Source: Planctomycetales bacterium (lineage in GTDB: Bacteria; Planctomycetota; Planctomycetia; Isosphaerales; Isosphaeraceae). Taken from it: a stretch of 55,539 bases of DNA. A model generated the notes under the pieces. It had not been told where the DNA came from. It saw nothing but the letters and a program-made list of their open reading frames with translations, and did not search any database. The stretch covers positions 1-55,539 of the forward strand of contig DAIDHE010000467.1 of NCBI GenBank assembly GCA_027459775.1, written 5' to 3'. Position numbers and translations under genes: made by a program. This document shows, piece after piece, positions 36,386 through 45,028 of this stretch (position 1 is the stretch's first letter; each line of letters begins with the position of its first letter).

Positions 36386-37545
36386 ATGCCATTCACCAAG
36401 GCCGCCCCCGAGGATTTGTCGAAGCTGAGTGACCTGGCGTACGGCTGGGGGAAAACTGTTTCCCGCCGGGCCTTCGGGGACGAAGGGCCGGGACTCGACA
36501 TCGATTTCGATTCCATGGAGACCTTGGCCGTCGAGATCTCCCAGTCCCTCCTCAAGGGGACCATTGAGGAGATGCTGAGGTCTCAGCTCAAACTTCTTGG
36601 CGACCATCAGCCCTGTCCCGAGTGCCAGCGCGCCAGTCCCCTGAAAACGAAGCGGCGAACCATCCAGGTTCGCGGCGGGACGATCGAATACGAGGAGCCC
36701 GTCTGCCATTGCCCGGCCTGTCGCCGGGATTTTTTTCCCTCAACGCCCGAGCTTGCGGCTCGACTCGCACAACTTCTCGCCCGCGGTCTTGGCTAAGATC
36801 GTCCGCTCCGCCGCCCGCAACACGTCCTTCGCCGCCGCCGCCGAATCGCTCGCTGACGAGGCAGAAGTGCGGATCAGCAGCCGGCAAGTGGGGCGGATCG
36901 CTCATGAGATCGGCGAGCAACTGAGACAAGCGCGGGATCGACAGGTCGAGGCGTTCTTGAACAAGCATCTCTCGCCCGAGACCCGGAACTCCGCCCCGCT
37001 GGTGGTCGTGGCCGTCGACGGCGGTCGCATGAACACGCGCTCGGAAGAGTTGGGCCATGGTCCCGGCGCCCACGCTCCCGCCTGGCGTGAGGACAAGGTC
37101 GCCAACCTCTTGACGATGACCCACAAGACCCACGCGGAAGATCCTCATCCCGAACTTCCCCGTTGCTTCACCAAGAAAAAGAACGTCGTCGAGTTGGTGA
37201 AGGGAGTCGCCGGGCAAGGGGCGATGGCCGATGTCGCCGAGTCCGTCGGCGAAGCGGAACCCGAATTGACGGTCTTCGAGCCCGAGGAAGACAAAACGAC
37301 CCCGCGCTGGCAACCCGAATCGCTTGTGTCGACCTGTCAGGCGACGATGGAATCGAGCGACAAGTTCGGCCCCATGGTTGCGGCCGAAGCCCAGCGACGA
37401 AACTTTTCCGCGGCGCGGAGCCGAGCTTTCTTGGGCGACGGCGGGGCGTGGATCTGGGTGCTCCACCAGAAGTTTTTCTCGACGTTCGAGCCCATCGTCG
37501 ATTTCGTCCACGTGTTGACGTATATTTATCTGGCGGCCAGGGCCG
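36386..37545 (+). pseudogene. ISKra4-family transposase, frameshifted and truncated
   Basis: The first frame (36386-36796, MPFTKAAPEDLSKLSDLAYG) covers the N-terminal part and the zinc-binding region CPECQ...CHCPACRRDFFP. At a run of seven T (36730-36736) the coding sequence passes to another frame, which continues LRLDSHNFSPAVLAKIV and then VVVAVDGGRMNTRSEE and DPHPELPRCF, all typical of ISKra4 transposases. It stops resembling the family near VHVLTYIYLAAR, so the C-terminus is lost. One extra T explains the shift. Probably inactive, though slippage at the T run could join the first two parts. Confidence 0.8.
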
Positions 37546-37550
37546 CCGGT

Positions 37551-37945
37551 GGAGCGGGGGAAGAGTCTGAGAGGACAGGCATCTCGGTTGGTACCCCCTG
37601 GATTCCCCAAGACACAACCCCTTATCTCAAAAATGGTTAAGGATATAACTTGCACTCACGCGACGACGCACGGATGCAACTGTGCGGGCCGTTTCCGGCC
37701 GTGATCGTACGCCCGCGTGGTCATCCTCTCCGCACTCTGATCTTGCCAAGATTCCCTCGCAAACGGTGATCGGGATCGGGCATCGCCCCGCAAAACCGTT
37801 ACATCCCTCAGCGCCACGGAATCCCATCCCAAAACACTCCAATTCTCGGGAGTAAAGTTGCACGAACGGAAACGGAGCGCCGTTTAGGTTGTATAGGTAA
37901 GCTGGGTCGACCCTCCGCTTTTCGCTTCAATTGAGGGTATCACCG
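37551..37945. other. Intergenic region after the ISKra4 remnant
   Basis: About 395 bases. The first 90 continue the remnant's open frame without family similarity and no ORF of note follows. No clear promoter, terminator or terminal inverted repeat was found. A TTGAGGG lies ahead of the start at 37946 and may serve as its ribosome site. Confidence 0.5.
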
Positions 37946-39007
37946 ATGTCGCCGCCAACCGCCGCCGATCCTGCATGTTCGCAAAAACGCCGCGACGCCA
38001 ACCGCGAGAGCGCCCTGAAAAGCACAGGCCCTCGCACGCCCGAGGGCGAAAAACGCGCGCGGTTCAATGCCCTCAAGCATGGCTTGACCGCCGCGACGCC
38101 TGTCCTTCCTGGCGAGGACGCCGCCACCTGTGTCCATGACGCCTCAGCCTATGCGAGGGAGATCGCGAAACGTCCGATCGCGGACCTGAAACCGCCCGAC
38201 GCCGCGCGCGCGGTGCCTCGGGTGCAGATCGAGCGCCATCGGGCGCGCGTGAGGCTGCGCCTGGCGCGCAACCAAGATCTGGCGGAAGCCGAGGCGGCCG
38301 ACGCGCCGGACCTGCTGGCATTCGACCCCAGCCCCGAGGGCGAGAAGCGTCGCTATCTGCTGGCGACGGCGCGGCTGATCAATCAGACGATCAAGACGTT
38401 TTTGTCGCTTGCGCGGATTGCGCCGGCCGACGCCTCGGCGAGCGGCGACATCCTCAACGAAGGTGGGCATTCTGACGATTGTGCATGGGATGTGGACGAC
38501 GGACTTTCGTTCGCGGACGCGGACGAAACGCGAAACGAAGCCATCGCGCCGACGGCGCCCGAGCGAAACGAAGCCATCGCGCCGACGGCGCCCGAGCGAA
38601 TCGAAGCCATCGCGCCGACGGCCCCCGCGGCGGCGTGCGACCCGGAACCCGCTGCGATCGAGGGACTTGCGCCCTTGCGAAACGAAGCCATTACACCGCC
38701 GGAGGCACCCTTGCGAAACGAAGCCATTGCGCCGCTGGCGGCCGAGCGAACCGAAGCCGCCGGGGTCGTACAGACGTCACGACCGACGGAGTCGCGTGAT
38801 CCGGCGCCGCTGGAGCTTACGGCCTCGCTGGTGCGATACCTCGCGGGAACGTTCGACGTCGGGTCGTCTCAGGTCAGCCGTCTTCAAGTCCTTCAATCCA
38901 TGGCGTCCGCGGCCTGCGCTTCGAGCGCGGGGTCGCGACCGGCTCGAGCGACGATGCCGCCACAAGCTTGGAGGCGGAAATCGGATCAGCGGCGTGGAAG
39001 GAGGTGA
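37946..39007 (+). CDS. Hypothetical planctomycete protein with RNEAIAP repeats
   Basis: 353 residues from the ATG at 37946. The N-terminus (KRRDANRESALKSTGP, then RTPEGEKRARFNALKHGL) is a block seen in many planctomycete and acidobacterial hypothetical proteins, often near insertion sequences. A helical charged middle (about 55-160) follows. Residues about 195-270 are a run of degenerate RNEAIAPTAPE units encoded by near-identical 33-36-bp DNA repeats. The C-terminus is basic and low in complexity. Function is unknown; the N-terminal block suggests nucleic-acid binding, which is a guess. The final 70 residues look non-conserved. Confidence 0.6.
   Translation: MSPPTAADPACSQKRRDANRESALKSTGPRTPEGEKRARFNALKHGLTAATPVLPGEDAATCVHDASAYAREIAKRPIADLKPPDAARAVPRVQIERHRARVRLRLARNQDLAEAEAADAPDLLAFDPSPEGEKRRYLLATARLINQTIKTFLSLARIAPADASASGDILNEGGHSDDCAWDVDDGLSFADADETRNEAIAPTAPERNEAIAPTAPERIEAIAPTAPAAACDPEPAAIEGLAPLRNEAITPPEAPLRNEAIAPLAAERTEAAGVVQTSRPTESRDPAPLELTASLVRYLAGTFDVGSSQVSRLQVLQSMASAACASSAGSRPARATMPPQAWRRKSDQRRGRR
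38531..38746 (+). repeat. In-frame 33-36-bp tandem repeats
   Basis: Three adjacent near-identical 33-bp units (38531-38563, 38564-38596, 38597-38629) encode RNEAIAPTAPE-like peptides. After a 48-bp spacer come two more diverged units (38678-38713, 38714-38746) and a decayed sixth. All begin CGAAACGAAGCC or a close variant. The unit lengths keep the frame, so copy number can change without breaking the gene. Confidence 0.85.
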
Positions 39008-39149
39008 CCTGACGGCCGGAACGCGATTGACCTGATTGATGCGTCTGGCTGACGCCGGACCCCCCTCTTTGATAATTCGGCTGATTGCAACGGCGGCCCG
39101 CGGTGTGCGCCGCGGGCCGTCGAGGCTGGCAACGCGCACGGCCTTACTC

Positions 39150-40220
39150 CGCAACGACGAGCGGTAACCGTTCACGGCCTGGGATGAGTTGAGATCAGGG
39201 CGCGCTTGCGGTTTCCACAATGGCGGGGTGAGCAACGAGGGGCTCGACTGCTCATGACGATGCGACAGAATACACGAGTTGAGATAGGCCCGTAGATCAC
39301 GCTTCTGTTGGCGGCAAGCGGCCGCGACGCTCAGCATACGCTCCACGAATCGGCTGCCCGAATCGCTGGCGGTTCCACCGCTGATTCGCCGCCGAATCAC
39401 CGCGGGACACAACGAACGCTCGGCCGCGTTGTTCGTCGGCTCATTCCGCTTCGTCGCGAACGCCCACGGAGCAGGCTCGAGATCCAGAAGCGCCCGGCAG
39501 GTCGCCGCGGTCTTTGCGCAGCCGCACTCGCTCCCGTCTTCCAGGGCGTTCTTGATGTTCTCGCGTTGCTCGCCCGCCCGTTTCTGAAACACAATCCACT
39601 CGACGGTTCCATCCCGTACCTGATGCCAGCGCCTGAACATCCTGTCCGACAGGTTGAGCAGTCGTTCGCCGATGATCTTGCCACGACCACCTCGATCAAT
39701 CATCTTCTGAAAGTCGCGTCTCGGATGCGCCCAAAAGACCTGTCGGTTCTCGACGGGGATCGAATTGTCAACCGATAATCGATCTCTCACGATGATCCGC
39801 GCGGTCGGGTCGCCAAGGATCGACCGAGCCGCCAAGCCGTTCCGCTTCAAGGCGATCATCATCGGGGCGACCGCTGGGGTCACGACCGTCCAGATCCGAC
39901 GCTTGCACCCCGATTCGCGGCACAAGGATTCGTCGATGTGAACGGTCGGAGCGTCTTGGGCGGAGGCGGCGAGTTGGGGGTAAGGAGAATCGAGTGCGGC
40001 GGCCGTTCGCCGCTCGAGCTTGGAGACCATCCCAACCGAGGTCGCGATTCCGAATCGGATGAAGGAGGCTTTGAAGAGTTGGTGGAATTCAGCTTGAGCC
40101 GGGTCTCGAGATCGGCGATGCGTTTCTCAAGGGTGTCGATTCGAGCTTGCGATGCGGACGCGCCATCCCGGACTTCTCGTGGAAGCCCGTTCCAGGTGCT
40201 ATCCGGAATCAGGAGCGGGT
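39150..40220 (-). pseudogene. IS66-family transposase with internal deletion
   Basis: The N-terminal part (about 40220-40040) reads ARIDTLEKRIADLETRLKL and NSTNSSKPPSSD, the standard IS66 coiled-coil start. It then joins, in another frame, the C-terminal part (FGIATSVGMVSKLERR..., HIDESLCRESGCKRR, QVFWAHPRRDFQKM, EPTNNAAERSLCPAVI, GSRFVERMLSVAAACRQQ). The zinc-finger region between them is missing, with the junction near TCATCCGATTCGG. The open frame continues past the normal C-terminus to 38777, antisense to the repeat-rich gene; that extension is not family sequence. Confidence 0.82.
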
Positions 40221-40310
40221 TTGGCGTGACGTCGAAGTATCGACTTCAGCCAAATCGGTCGATCCCAGCGTGTGAACGGTTACCCTCTTTTCTCCGCGGC
40301 TTGGGTAAAG

Positions 40311-40381
40311 CTGGGGATCTAGGATTCGAACCTAGACTAAGTGATCCAGAGTCACTCGTGCTACCGTTACACCAATCCCCA
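40311..40381 (-). tRNA. tRNA-Gln (anticodon CUG)
   Basis: 71 bases folding as a cloverleaf: acceptor TGGGGAT/ATCCCCA, D arm GTGTAACGGTAGCAC, anticodon stem GTGA/TCAC with loop CTCTGGA (anticodon at 40347-40349), T arm CTAGG-TTCGAAT-CCTAG, discriminator G. CCA is not encoded. It decodes CAG. Its 3' end is the likely integration target, since a 26-bp copy lies at 24601-24626. Confidence 0.93.
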
Positions 40382-40516
40382 ATGCGCGGCCAGACCTCGT
40401 CTCGCGGGCCACATCGAATCCTAAAGACTCGGCCGCTCGCTTTCAAGACGAGCTGTGGAGGATGAGAGCGTCTGGTCGGCGTCTTGGACGAGCGATTCAC
40501 GGGAACGAAGGTTCGC

Positions 40517-41629
40517 TCAAAGGCTGGGGTTCGAGAATTCCCGCAGCGGCAGCATCACCGGAACCTGGTGGCGGGCGCTCCTGGCGACGGCCTCGGTGAA
40601 TTGCATGTAGCGAACGCCAGCGGCGAAGGTCGTGTGCTCGACCGGGCGCTCGCCGCGGATCGCGGCCACGAAATCCGCCTCGACCCGCCAGCCTCCCCGG
40701 TCCGCGTCTGGGATCGGCATGGGATGCAGGTCGGGCTCGCCACGCCGCGCGCCCCGGATCTCGTCCTTGAGCAAGTCATAAACCAGCGTTCCCTCACTGC
40801 CATGGAGCGTGACGCCCATCGACGGCTCGTGCAGAACCACCCCGCTCAGACGGTAAACCCCGCGCGAGCCGTCGTCGTGCATGGTCAAGACCTGGACACT
40901 GTCTGGCGTGCCAACCCGCACCTCCTCGCCCTGCTCGGGGTCGAATCGGCGGGCGACGATCTTGGACGCCGTCGCCAGAACCCGCTTCGCGGGGGCGACC
41001 CAGCGCGAGACTGTTTCATACACGATCCCCAAGGTCAGCATGTTGAACCCGGAATAACGCGTCATCTGCCGCCACGAAAGCGGCGTCGCCGGGTCGGCGA
41101 GCTGGCTATTGAGCGAATGAACGTGAACCTCGCGAAGCTGGCCGAGATACCCCGAGGCGATCAGCGTTCGCATGAACGCATCGCCCGTGAGGCCATAAGG
41201 GCTGGGGACGACCATCGCCGTGAGACGCGGCGATTCGCGCGATCGGTCGAGCATCCGCTGGGCCTCGCGCGCGTTCATCGCCATCCGCGCCTGAGTGAGC
41301 ACGTGCTTGCCCGCGTCGAGAGCGGCCAGCGTCAGTGGACAGTGCAGATAGGGCCATGCGCCGATCAGGATCGCGTCGATCTCAGGATCGGAAAGCAGAT
41401 CCTCCCACGCGCCATGGACCTTGGGAATGTCGAACTCGCGCGCGACCCGGGCCGCCGTTTCGCGGCGACGATTACACACGCCGACCACGCGCACGCCGCT
41501 CTGGCGCTTGAAGCCGGGCAAATGCCGCGTTCGCACGATCGCGCCGGCCCCAACCACGCCGATGCGAATCTCGCCCGATGCCATGTCGACAACCCCGCTC
41601 GACGACCCAGCCGCCGAGACCGCTGACAC
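40517..41629 (-). CDS. Gfo/Idh/MocA-family oxidoreductase, cytoplasmic
   Basis: 370 residues from a GTG at 41629 with GAGG at good spacing; the ATG at 41584 (MASGEIRIGVVGAG) is an alternative without a ribosome site. Rossmann motif IRIGVVGAGAIVRTRHL. The usual E-K-P segment is replaced by TQARMAMNAREAQ, so the catalytic Lys is missing from its normal place and the enzyme may be atypical or non-catalytic. The C-terminal domain has YSGFNMLTLGI and MGVTLHGSEGTL. No signal peptide, unlike the other members in this window. It stands alone at the right side of the island. Confidence 0.85.
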   Translation of the reverse strand: MSAVSAAGSSSGVVDMASGEIRIGVVGAGAIVRTRHLPGFKRQSGVRVVGVCNRRRETAARVAREFDIPKVHGAWEDLLSDPEIDAILIGAWPYLHCPLTLAALDAGKHVLTQARMAMNAREAQRMLDRSRESPRLTAMVVPSPYGLTGDAFMRTLIASGYLGQLREVHVHSLNSQLADPATPLSWRQMTRYSGFNMLTLGIVYETVSRWVAPAKRVLATASKIVARRFDPEQGEEVRVGTPDSVQVLTMHDDGSRGVYRLSGVVLHEPSMGVTLHGSEGTLVYDLLKDEIRGARRGEPDLHPMPIPDADRGGWRVEADFVAAIRGERPVEHTTFAAGVRYMQFTEAVARSARHQVPVMLPLREFSNPSL

Positions 41630-41737
41630 AGGAAGCCTCTTTCAGGGAACCACGCGCATTATACGACGCGATCGCCCCGGATGATGCCCCCTTGCGGCGG
41701 GCGAGCCCAGTCGCGCGTCCGGCCTTGAATCCAGCCG

Positions 41738-42058
41738 TCATTGCGCGGGGACCGGCCAATCGCCTTCTTCGATCACCGTTCGAGGTTGACCCTCGCTCAC
41801 GTCCGGAAGAGCCGAGACGCGCGGCCGGGCCCGATTCTGGAAGATCGGTCCATAGGTCGCGCCGGCATAGCCGGAGACGTAGAAATTCTTCCGGCCGGAG
41901 GCGTCGAATGGCGGTCGCTGAGCGATGTAGACGTCGTCCGTGGAGGATCGACGCCAGGGCGCGGTCATTCCTGGGCCATTGCAGGCGCTCGACGCCAGGG
42001 CCAGGCTCGAAATCGCCAGCCAGGCCAGCCGGTCCCTCAAGAAGGTCGAGCGGGTCAT
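41738..42058 (-). CDS. Small probable lipoprotein, function unknown
   Basis: 106 residues from the ATG at 42058, preceded by GGAGGG. After the basic start MTRSTFLRDR comes a hydrophobic stretch and ALASSAC at about residues 21-27, an approximate lipobox, so Cys27 may be lipidated. The rest is polar with aromatic residues (NFYVSGYAGATYGPIF) and shows no known domain. It is divergent from the exported-protein gene at 42223, with 164 bases between the starts. No promoter could be read with confidence. Confidence 0.65.
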   Translation of the reverse strand: MTRSTFLRDRLAWLAISSLALASSACNGPGMTAPWRRSSTDDVYIAQRPPFDASGRKNFYVSGYAGATYGPIFQNRARPRVSALPDVSEGQPRTVIEEGDWPVPAQ

Positions 42059-42222
42059 TCCAGGCCCTCCTGCGTGCGCGCGGTTCGGGCGCCGTCGACG
42101 ACGGAGCACTTCTCTTATCGGCCGCCGCGAGGCGATGGTTCGCCAAATCTCGTTCTGTTAACCTTCTCGAGTACGAGTCAAGACCCAGGTTTTCGCGGGA
42201 CGCCGCGAGAGGGGAGGCCCCA

Positions 42223-42729
42223 GTGTCGCATCGAATGGGAACAATGGTCGCGGCCTTGGCGCTCGCGATTTGGCCCGCCCTGGCTCGGGCCGAGCACGCG
42301 AAAATCACGCTCGACGTCTCGACCGACCGCGAAAAGGTCACGGCCCACGTCGACCAGACGCCGCCGGATTGGGGGAAGAATCCCCGGCCGGTCCTGAAGG
42401 CGCGGGCCGGCGAGACGATCCGCGTTCAGAGCGTCTTCACCAACGTGTATCCGCACAAGACCCTCGAGAACGTTGTCGTCCACTTGTACATCGCACGCCA
42501 GGAAAAGGTCGGCCAGCACGAGCTGCCGGACCTGAGCGGCGACGTGGTCTCCGAGACGGCCTTTGAGATCGACCTCAAGCCGGGCGCCAAGGCCGGCCAG
42601 CGCAGCACGCTGCGAATCGACAAACCCGGGGTTTATCTGGTGCGGATCGAGAGCCGCAACACCGGGAGCGACCACGAGCATTTCGCGGCGATCGACCTGG
42701 TCGTCTCGCCCAAGGACGGCGAAAAGTAG
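42223..42729 (+). CDS. Exported beta-sandwich-like protein, function unknown
   Basis: 168 residues from a GTG at 42223 with GGGAGG close by (ATG at 42235 is possible). Signal peptide MVAALALAIWPALARA, then a beta-rich domain: ITLDVSTDREKVTAHVDQTP, RVQSVFTNVYPHKTLENV, PGVYLVRIESRNTGSDHEHF. The strand pattern and terminal DLVV look like an immunoglobulin- or cupredoxin-like fold, but no metal-site pattern is complete. No family name is recognised. It lies upstream of a metallopeptidase and an RND metal-efflux set, which gives only a weak hint of a cell-envelope role. Confidence 0.7.
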   Translation: MSHRMGTMVAALALAIWPALARAEHAKITLDVSTDREKVTAHVDQTPPDWGKNPRPVLKARAGETIRVQSVFTNVYPHKTLENVVVHLYIARQEKVGQHELPDLSGDVVSETAFEIDLKPGAKAGQRSTLRIDKPGVYLVRIESRNTGSDHEHFAAIDLVVSPKDGEK

Positions 42730-42972
42730 CCGGCGATTCCCTGGTTTTTTGAGGAGTGGACGACGAGGCGCGGGGCGGGGCGATCCCAGTCGATCGGTTC
42801 CCAATGAGAAAAAAGACTCAAGTTCGACCGAGGGCGGCAGGCGCTGCGCGACCGTTGCAATCGATTCAAGCCAGCGCGACCGGTGGGCCGATCGAAAGGC
42901 AGTCGCGTGATTCGGTCGGGGCTTGGCGGATGTGAAATCAGGCCGGCCGGGCGGGATGTGAGGCGCGTTCTG

Positions 42973-44838
42973 ATGGCCGGCCTGGGCGAACGAATGCGAG
43001 GACTGTTGGAGCTGGCCCTCATCGGCTTGCCGCTCTATGCGTTCGCCGCGGGCGGAGGGGTCGAGCGGAGTGCGACCTCGATTCCGGGCGGATCGCAGGG
43101 CGACTGGAAGATCGGCCGGCCCGCGGCGATCGAGGTTCGCGAGGGTAAGGCGAGCTTCCAGGCGCCCACGCCCAGCGCCACATCCGAGATCCTGGTGGTC
43201 GTGTCGGCGCTCGGGCCTGGAGCGGATCCCTATGCGATTGAGCTCCGGGCTCGAGGCGTTGATCGCCCGGACCGACCCCGGCTCGTGGTCGAGCAGCCAT
43301 GGCGGGTGCCGAAGGCGCTCCCCCTGCCCGATCCGCCCGCGCCCCGGCCGGCCCCGCGGCCGCCCGCTCGCGAGCGTGTGTTTCATCTGCTCGCTCGCGA
43401 CGGCGACGCCTCGAGCCCCAGCAACTACGTCGCCGTGCGGGGCATCTTGCGCGGGCTCGGCCGAGGCGTCCAGGTCTACGTCGCGGCCGAGGATCAAGAC
43501 GCGCTCGAACCGAGCACGGTCAAGGACGCCGTCGCGTCATTCGACGACCTCATCGAGCCGGCGGCGCGGGCCCGATTTGGCGCGCCCCGCGATGTCGACG
43601 GCGACGGCCGGCTCACGATTCTCTTTTCAAGCTGGCTCGCCAGGCTCGGCAAGGGCGCGGTCGACGGCTATGCCCGATCGGCCGACTTCGATCCCGCCTT
43701 TCGCCCCCCCCTGAGCAACCGCTGCGACATGATCTACCTGAACCCCGCGCTCCAGGCCGGCCCCTACCTGCGAACCATCATCGCACACGAATATATGCAC
43801 GCGGTTCTTTCGAGTGTTCGGACCGAGGGGCCGCTCGGCTCGGGCCTCGAGGAAGAGGGCTGGCTGGACGAGGCGATCGCGCACCTGGCCGAGGACGAGC
43901 ACGGCTTCACCACCCGGAACGTCGACTACCGGATCGCGGCGTTCCTGGATCGCCCCGAGCGGTTCCGTCTGCGGGTCGACGACTATTTCGCGGCCGACCT
44001 GTTCCGCGGCCATGGCGAGCGCGGCAGCGCGTATTTGTTTCTGCGATGGTGCGTCGATCAGTACGGAAGCGAGCTCCCACGGGCGCTGGTCTTGAGCGAC
44101 AAGAAGGGGGTCGCGAATCTCGAGGCCGCGACGGGGGCGACGTTCGCCAGCCTGTTTCGCCGCTGGTCGCTCGCCGTGTTCCAGAGCGGGCGCGAGCCGG
44201 CGCGGGCCGGATCCGAGCTCGAGCCGTTCGCCGCGCTCAATCTGCGAGCGCCTCTCGATACGGTCGAGCTCATGGGCCCGCGGACGACGCGGATCGAGCC
44301 CGATCGAGAGCCCCACCGATGGACCGCGCGGGGCACAAGCACGCACTATGTGCTGATCGACGGCGCCAGGTTGGCGGCCGTCGAGGTGCAAGTCTCGGGC
44401 CCGCCCGAGGCCCAGTTGCAGGTAACGGCTCTGCCGCTGGGAGCGGGCGCGGGTCGGCTCGACCTGAAGCTCGAGCGGCTTCCCGACCGCAGCGGCAAGG
44501 CGCGTGTTCGCGCCCGCGTCAGGGAAACGCACGGGGTTCCGGTTCGGATCTCGGCCATGAGCTGGGAACCGGTCGATCGCGGACCCGATCACAAGAGCCC
44601 CACTCGCGGCGCGGGCCAGATCGACATGCAGGGCGCGGCGGACCTGTTCGGCGGATCACTCGTGCCCGCGCTGGGCGAGCGGGTCTCGAAACCGATCGAA
44701 CTCGAGCGCGGCCAGCCCGTGACTCTGCGCGTGATCGGGACTGACGTAGGCGGACTTCGGATTGCCGCCTGGGCCGAGCTCGATCACGCGGGCAGCGCTC
44801 GCGTGGGGGACTCCGCGGACGACTCGAACGACGAATAG
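42973..44838 (+). CDS. Secreted HExxH metallopeptidase-like protein
   Basis: 621 residues from the ATG at 42973 (GAGG upstream; a GTG start at 42883 would add 30 residues before the hydrophobic segment). Signal-like segment MRGLLELALIGLPLYAFAAG. A Pro-rich linker (about 110-130) precedes the catalytic region: RTIIAHEYMHAV holds HExxH and WLDEAIAHLAEDEHG supplies a downstream Glu, as in gluzincins of the M30/hyicolysin type. The C-terminal third is beta-rich and may be a pre-peptidase-type domain. Predicted zinc protease at or outside the envelope. Subfamily is uncertain. Confidence 0.75.
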   Translation: MAGLGERMRGLLELALIGLPLYAFAAGGGVERSATSIPGGSQGDWKIGRPAAIEVREGKASFQAPTPSATSEILVVVSALGPGADPYAIELRARGVDRPDRPRLVVEQPWRVPKALPLPDPPAPRPAPRPPARERVFHLLARDGDASSPSNYVAVRGILRGLGRGVQVYVAAEDQDALEPSTVKDAVASFDDLIEPAARARFGAPRDVDGDGRLTILFSSWLARLGKGAVDGYARSADFDPAFRPPLSNRCDMIYLNPALQAGPYLRTIIAHEYMHAVLSSVRTEGPLGSGLEEEGWLDEAIAHLAEDEHGFTTRNVDYRIAAFLDRPERFRLRVDDYFAADLFRGHGERGSAYLFLRWCVDQYGSELPRALVLSDKKGVANLEAATGATFASLFRRWSLAVFQSGREPARAGSELEPFAALNLRAPLDTVELMGPRTTRIEPDREPHRWTARGTSTHYVLIDGARLAAVEVQVSGPPEAQLQVTALPLGAGAGRLDLKLERLPDRSGKARVRARVRETHGVPVRISAMSWEPVDRGPDHKSPTRGAGQIDMQGAADLFGGSLVPALGERVSKPIELERGQPVTLRVIGTDVGGLRIAAWAELDHAGSARVGDSADDSNDE

Positions 44839-45028
44839 TCGAGGAGACCGCCGGCGGCCTTCGCTCACTCGCTCCCGCTCGCCGAATCGCCGGGTCTGGC
44901 CGGGGGAATCTGGATGCGCGGGCTCGCTCCAGCCGATAAAACCGGTAAGTGGAGTGTTTTCCTCCCGGTCGATGCATGCAGGAGGAGTGGCTCGTCCCAC
45001 TGGTTGCGAACCGCGGGGGAGTGCGTTC

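Larger units (their letters stand above)
24601..40333. mobile_element. Candidate 15.7-kb genomic island at tRNA-Gln
   Basis: Bounded by the 26-bp tRNA-Gln 3'-end repeat at each side. Everything inside is accessory: a PIN toxin/antitoxin pair, an XRE regulator, a possible nuclease, IS1380, IS630, ISKra4 and IS66 sequences, a giant helicase-nuclease and a repeat-rich protein. Both flanks return to conserved planctomycete-type genes. The DNA is visibly less GC-rich than the flanks in several stretches. No integrase gene is recognisable; one may have been lost next to the tRNA, where a deleted IS66 now lies. Confidence 0.6.

Noticed and set aside
38531..38746. CRISPR-like array
   Set aside because: The repeats are in frame, nearly contiguous and coding, with no unique spacers and no cas genes. 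No CRISPR array was seen anywhere in the window.
38777..39150. Extension of the IS66 frame beyond its normal C-terminus
   Set aside because: It runs antisense through the end of the repeat-rich gene and loses all IS66 similarity.
43299..44744. 481-codon plus-strand frame inside the metallopeptidase gene
   Set aside because: Shifted frame of a gene whose correct frame shows HExxH and a signal segment; the product is Arg-rich noise.
44839..45028. Riboswitch or metal-responsive leader before the TolC-like gene
   Set aside because: ACCGG/CCGGT can pair, but no known riboswitch consensus or operator was recognisable.
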